Source of the DNA: Lentisphaerota bacterium
GTDB lineage: Bacteria > Verrucomicrobiota > Lentisphaeria > Victivallales > Victivallaceae
Reading direction: 5' to 3'
DNA length: 64,000 nucleotides
Assembly (NCBI GenBank): GCA_015061685.1
Contig: SUWD01000001.1
Span: 62,001-126,000 of the forward strand
The position numbers and the translations under genes are program-made. The notes under the pieces were generated by a model. The model was not told the DNA's origin. It did not search any database and worked only from the letters and a program-made list of their open reading frames with translations. Positions within the stretch are counted from its first letter, which is position 1, and every line of letters starts with the position of its first letter. Shown piece after piece: positions 60,560 through 64,000 of the stretch.

Positions 60560-62506
60560 ATGGAACAGAGAGCTTTTAAATTTTACAACATTATCCCCTT
60601 TTCCCCCGGAAAAGAAAGAGAACAGGCCGAAAATGTCATCGCTCTGGAAAAAGAAACCGGCATCGATATCGCCTTGTATTGCTTGAGCCTGCACCCGGAG
60701 GGTGTCCCGGCTGACCGCAAAGTTGACTCCAGAATCGACAGCTACCGGAAATTCCGGGATGCCTTGAAAGGTTCCCGGATAAAAACAGGAATCCTCCTGC
60801 AGAGTATTCTCGGACACTGGCCGCAGTTGGATGAGATCAGAGAAGCGTGGACAACTACAGTGGATATCGAAGGCAATACACCGCGTTTCTGCCCGCTGGA
60901 TGAGAACTTCAGAAAATATATTTTCCGTACCGCAGCTCTGCTCGCCCGGGAAAACCCCTGTTTCATAATGGGAGATGATGATATCCGCAGTTCATCACCA
61001 TTCAGTGAATGCTTCTGCGAAAAACACACCGCAGAATTCAACCGCCGCACCGGAAAATCTTTCACCCCGGAGGAGTACCGTCTGGCTGTGAAAAACTGCC
61101 GGATAGATGATGAGATCTTCACCGCTTACAGACAACTGCGGCAGGATACTGTCAACGGAGTGTGCAAACTTATCAGAGAAGCGATCGATTCGGTCGATCC
61201 GGCGATTCCCGGAGGCACATGTATGCCGGATTGGGAACAAAGATTCAATGGTGATGCTTCGCAAATCATCGCCGGCAAAGGGCAAGCTCCGGTAATGCGG
61301 ATCGCCAACGGCAAATTCATGGAGGAATCCCCGTTTGACCTGAGTTTCAACCATCTGCGTTCACAAGCTCTCCGGGATTTCTGGAGTGAAATACCCGAAG
61401 TACTGGATGAATCCGATACCTTTCCCCACTCTCTTTACAGCAAATCTGCCATCGGGATGCATACAAAACTGTGTTCTTCCATATTCGCCGGTCTTAACGG
61501 AGCAAAAATATGGCACGTCAACTGCAGGGTGAAAGACCGGATGATCAACCGGAAATATACTTTATACCTGAAAAAATATCAGGCATTGTATCAAACTTTG
61601 ACCGGAGTTTTGAAAAATGCAAGGAAAGAGGGAATCATCATTCCGCTGCACAACAACTTCATCCAATGGCATCCGGACAATACAAAAGAAAATTTCCTCG
61701 CTCTTGACAACTGGAGCAACAAATTTTTCGGAGCCTACGGAATACCTTTCTACGGTTCATTCTCCTTTGACTCAGATGGAATTTATGCCATCGCCGGAAA
61801 AAATGCCGTTGACCGCCTGACAGATGAGCAACTGCAAAAACTTATGACCCGCAAAGTTCTGCTTGACGGTTTTGCCGCACAGGCTCTCACTGAACGTGGT
61901 TTTTCCCGATATACCGGAGTAAAAGCAGAGAAAAAAAATTTCAGCTGCGATTTGGAAATTTCAGCAGACCGGAAAAACAAATACCACCTTTTCCGGTGTC
62001 AGAATATCCCATTTCTCTCTCTTACAGACCCAAAAGCAAAGGTTATTACTGAATTGGGGCATTATGAATTCAATGTCCCGGACAATGTAAGCGTAACTTC
62101 GCCGGGAACCGTGATCTATGACAATCATCTCGGCGGCAGAATATGTACAACCGCATTCTGCCACGATACCTTATTTGCCAATGCCCAGGAAGAACGCAAA
62201 ATGTGGCTGCTGAATATTCTGGAAAAATTAAACGGTGATATTCTCCCCTTTACCGCCGTGGAAAATCAACATATCATGCTCCTGCACCGTAAACTGCCGT
62301 CAAATACCGACATCCTCGGTTTTTTCAATCTTGGTTTTGACTCGATGGACAATATCGAATTACGTTGCCGCCGCAAAATCAGCAAAGTATCTTTCCTCCG
62401 AGGAGAGGGCTGCTGGCAGGAACTGCCTTTTGAATACAAAGACAATGTCCTTTCTGTCCCTCTTGAATTGCGGTGTTATGAAAATGCAGTTTTGAGCATT
62501 GAGTGA
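60560..62506 (+). CDS. putative cytoplasmic glycoside hydrolase, unrecognised family
   Basis: A 648-aa protein without signal peptide. Not assigned to a named family. The first ~350 residues look like a TIM barrel of clan GH-A (DIALYCLSLHPEGV, FIMGDDDIRSSSPF, LREAIDSVDP-type helices, IPGGTCMPDW), with a later alpha/beta part (LDGFAAQALTERGFSRYTGV) as in GH42-like trimerisation domains and a beta-rich end. Acidic residues in GDDD and in EVLDESDTFPH are candidate catalytic groups. Follows the 1510-aa gene by 20 bp; likely processes imported fragments. Confidence 0.6.
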   Translation: MEQRAFKFYNIIPFSPGKEREQAENVIALEKETGIDIALYCLSLHPEGVPADRKVDSRIDSYRKFRDALKGSRIKTGILLQSILGHWPQLDEIREAWTTTVDIEGNTPRFCPLDENFRKYIFRTAALLARENPCFIMGDDDIRSSSPFSECFCEKHTAEFNRRTGKSFTPEEYRLAVKNCRIDDEIFTAYRQLRQDTVNGVCKLIREAIDSVDPAIPGGTCMPDWEQRFNGDASQIIAGKGQAPVMRIANGKFMEESPFDLSFNHLRSQALRDFWSEIPEVLDESDTFPHSLYSKSAIGMHTKLCSSIFAGLNGAKIWHVNCRVKDRMINRKYTLYLKKYQALYQTLTGVLKNARKEGIIIPLHNNFIQWHPDNTKENFLALDNWSNKFFGAYGIPFYGSFSFDSDGIYAIAGKNAVDRLTDEQLQKLMTRKVLLDGFAAQALTERGFSRYTGVKAEKKNFSCDLEISADRKNKYHLFRCQNIPFLSLTDPKAKVITELGHYEFNVPDNVSVTSPGTVIYDNHLGGRICTTAFCHDTLFANAQEERKMWLLNILEKLNGDILPFTAVENQHIMLLHRKLPSNTDILGFFNLGFDSMDNIELRCRRKISKVSFLRGEGCWQELPFEYKDNVLSVPLELRCYENAVLSIE

Positions 62507-62546
62507 ATTTCAGCGGCAATATTTCCGGATTTCTCCTGAAAAATGC

Positions 62547-62575
62547 TTGCAAACGCTCTCCGGCGAAATTATATT
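62547..62575 (+). promoter_or_regulatory. promoter of the GH95 gene
   Basis: TTGCAA, 17 bp, TATATT. It makes the ATG at 62587 too close to the start site and favours 62608. Confidence 0.65.
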
Positions 62576-62607
62576 ATCTTTACAGCATGAACTTTGGAGA
62601 CTACTGT

Positions 62608-64000
62608 ATGAGTAAATATAATTCTCTGCTTTTTTACACTTCTGCCGCCGATTACTGGGAGGCCGCTCTGCCTCTGGGCAACGGCAGGATCGGAGCAATG
62701 ATCCACGGCGGAAGCAGACAGGAAAAAATCTGCCTCAATGAAGATACTTTATGGTCGGGACTCCCCGATCAGAAGTACCGGGAAAATGCCCCGGCAAATC
62801 TCGAAATCTCCCGGCAGATGATCCGGGAAAAACGTTTCGCCGAAGCCGAAAAATTCATCTCGGCAAATCTTCTGGATCACGATTGCCAAAGTTACCTGCC
62901 CGCCGGGAATCTGCTCCTTGACTTCGACTTCGACGGAGAAATTTCCAATTATCAGCGTTGGCTTGATCTGGAAAAAGCTCTTGCCGTCACCGCCTTCAAA
63001 GCGGCAAATGTCAATTACCGCCGGGAATTTTTCATCAGTTATCCGGCAAATCTGATGGTTTGCCGCTTTACCGCCGACCGGGAAAAAGCTGTATCCTTCA
63101 CCGCTGGATTCACCTCTGAACTGCAGGGCAATGCCGGAAACAACGCCAATGAAATATTTTTCGATGCAGTTTGCCCTATCCACGACCGCCGCAACAAAAT
63201 CATCTGGCAGGATGAAAATGGAGGCACCGGGATAAAGTTCCGGATGCATTTAAAAATTTCCAATGAAAACGGCGAAGTCATCCCCAATAATGATGGTTCT
63301 GTCACCGTAAAAAATGCCGATTCAGTTACGCTTTATCTGGCTATCAGAACCGATTTTGTCAACTGGAAAACCCTCCCCGGCACTTCCGGGAAATCCCCGG
63401 AGGAAAAGTGTCGTATCGACCTTGCCACCGTGGAAAACAGCTCTTTTGAACAACTCTATGAGGAACATTTGCAAGATTATCAGAATCTTTTTCTGCGTTC
63501 GCAAATGGAGTTCCCGCCGTGCACTTCGGATACGCTCCCCACACCGGAAAGATTGCAAAATGCCCAAAATGAAGAACTTTCGCCCAATCTGGCAGCTCTG
63601 CTCTACAATTTCGGCAGATATCTGATGATTTCAAGTTCCCGCCCCGGCTGTCAACCGGCAAATCTGCAGGGCATCTGGAATCACCTGCTCTGCCCGCCGT
63701 GGGCATCAAACTACACTACCAATATCAATCTGGAGATGAATTACTGGATCAATGATCCGGGCAATCTCGCAGAATGTGCCGAACCGCTCTGGCAGATGAT
63801 CCGGGAGTGTGCCGAAAAGGGAACGGTTGCCGCCAAAAAACTTTTCAATGCCCCCGGCTGGTTCCTCAATCACAACTGCGACCTCTGGCGGTTTACCGCT
63901 TTCGGTACCGGTTCTCCGCAATGGGCATACTGGCCGGTCGCCGGAGCATGGCTCTGCCATCACATCTTTGAAAGGTATGAATTCGGCAGAGATAAGGATT
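62608..64000 (+). CDS. glycoside hydrolase family 95 alpha-L-fucosidase-like enzyme, partial
   Basis: The first ~464 codons; the 3' part lies beyond the window. GH95 enzymes are inverting alpha-1,2-L-fucosidases (some galactosidases). Visible: ALPLGNGRIGAMIHGG and NEDTLWSG in the N-terminal beta domain, and QGIWN...PPWASNYTTNINLEMNYW at the start of the (alpha/alpha)6 barrel, which carries the catalytic Asn pair. The general-acid Glu and the later Asp are not all visible. No signal peptide. Start at 62608 follows GGAG and the promoter position. Suggests fucosylated host or algal glycans as substrate of this module. Confidence 0.9.
   Translation, partial: MSKYNSLLFYTSAADYWEAALPLGNGRIGAMIHGGSRQEKICLNEDTLWSGLPDQKYRENAPANLEISRQMIREKRFAEAEKFISANLLDHDCQSYLPAGNLLLDFDFDGEISNYQRWLDLEKALAVTAFKAANVNYRREFFISYPANLMVCRFTADREKAVSFTAGFTSELQGNAGNNANEIFFDAVCPIHDRRNKIIWQDENGGTGIKFRMHLKISNENGEVIPNNDGSVTVKNADSVTLYLAIRTDFVNWKTLPGTSGKSPEEKCRIDLATVENSSFEQLYEEHLQDYQNLFLRSQMEFPPCTSDTLPTPERLQNAQNEELSPNLAALLYNFGRYLMISSSRPGCQPANLQGIWNHLLCPPWASNYTTNINLEMNYWINDPGNLAECAEPLWQMIRECAEKGTVAAKKLFNAPGWFLNHNCDLWRFTAFGTGSPQWAYWPVAGAWLCHHIFERYEFGRDKD

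Overview
The window reads as a chromosomal segment of a polysaccharide-degrading Gram-negative bacterium. Several traits point to Lentisphaerota (Victivallis-like): many pseudopilin-like proteins carrying the [28 protein letters not shown] N-terminus and a C-terminal H-X9-DG motif, AraC- or LacI-controlled glycoside hydrolase operons, and large secreted lentisphaeral or planctomycetal style glycosidases. This placement is inference from gene content; there is no rRNA here to confirm it.

Layout. 1-5370: housekeeping genes (purE fragment, Nudix hydrolase, phosphomannomutase, transketolase with an odd cysteine-rich tail, ruvB). 5367-14392: first sugar-degradation module, a five-gene minus-strand operon (DUF6259-like hydrolase, pseudopilin, CBM9-like plus TIM-barrel protein, LamG protein, GH2) opposite a divergent AraC gene. 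14402-26076: LarA-family/ketopantoate-reductase-like/FKBP operon, tRNA-Asp, D-threonine-aldolase-like enzyme, LRR protein, glycosyltransferase, D,D-carboxypeptidase, recR, TRL-like lipoprotein and pckG. 26143-26799: a repeat element bounded by 17-bp inverted repeats. 26865-34785: second module (LacI regulator, two pseudopilins, a 1132-aa secreted protein, a putative hydrolase). 35049-39112: dinB, cca, a second copy of the repeat element that carries an outward promoter, and two secreted proteins. 39121-41137: AraC regulator and a deacetylase-like protein. 41265-44000: tRNA-Leu, tRNA-Gly, tRNA-Tyr, then a 168-bp tandem repeat containing the tRNA-Tyr 3' end, and a hipBA islet between 18-bp direct repeats with an ISL3-type transposase remnant.

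44216-50823 is the ilv operon (ilvB, small subunit, ilvC, ilvD, ilvA-like, ridA). It is preceded by what looks like two complete ribosome-mediated attenuators in series. Each has a short reading frame packed with isoleucine codons, then an intrinsic terminator, and for each an alternative antiterminator helix can be drawn by eye. This is the most striking system in the window.

50926-54149: GH3 beta-glucosidase and hypoxanthine phosphoribosyltransferase. 54301-64000: third module (AraC regulator, pseudopilin, 1510-aa lipoprotein with a GH42-like region, 648-aa putative hydrolase, GH95 fucosidase cut by the window end).

Two themes recur. One is a three-part module of regulator, pseudopilin and glycosidases, seen three times with unrelated enzymes. 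The other is a promoter style of TTGnnA, 16-17 bp, TATATT, seen at about a dozen transcription units.
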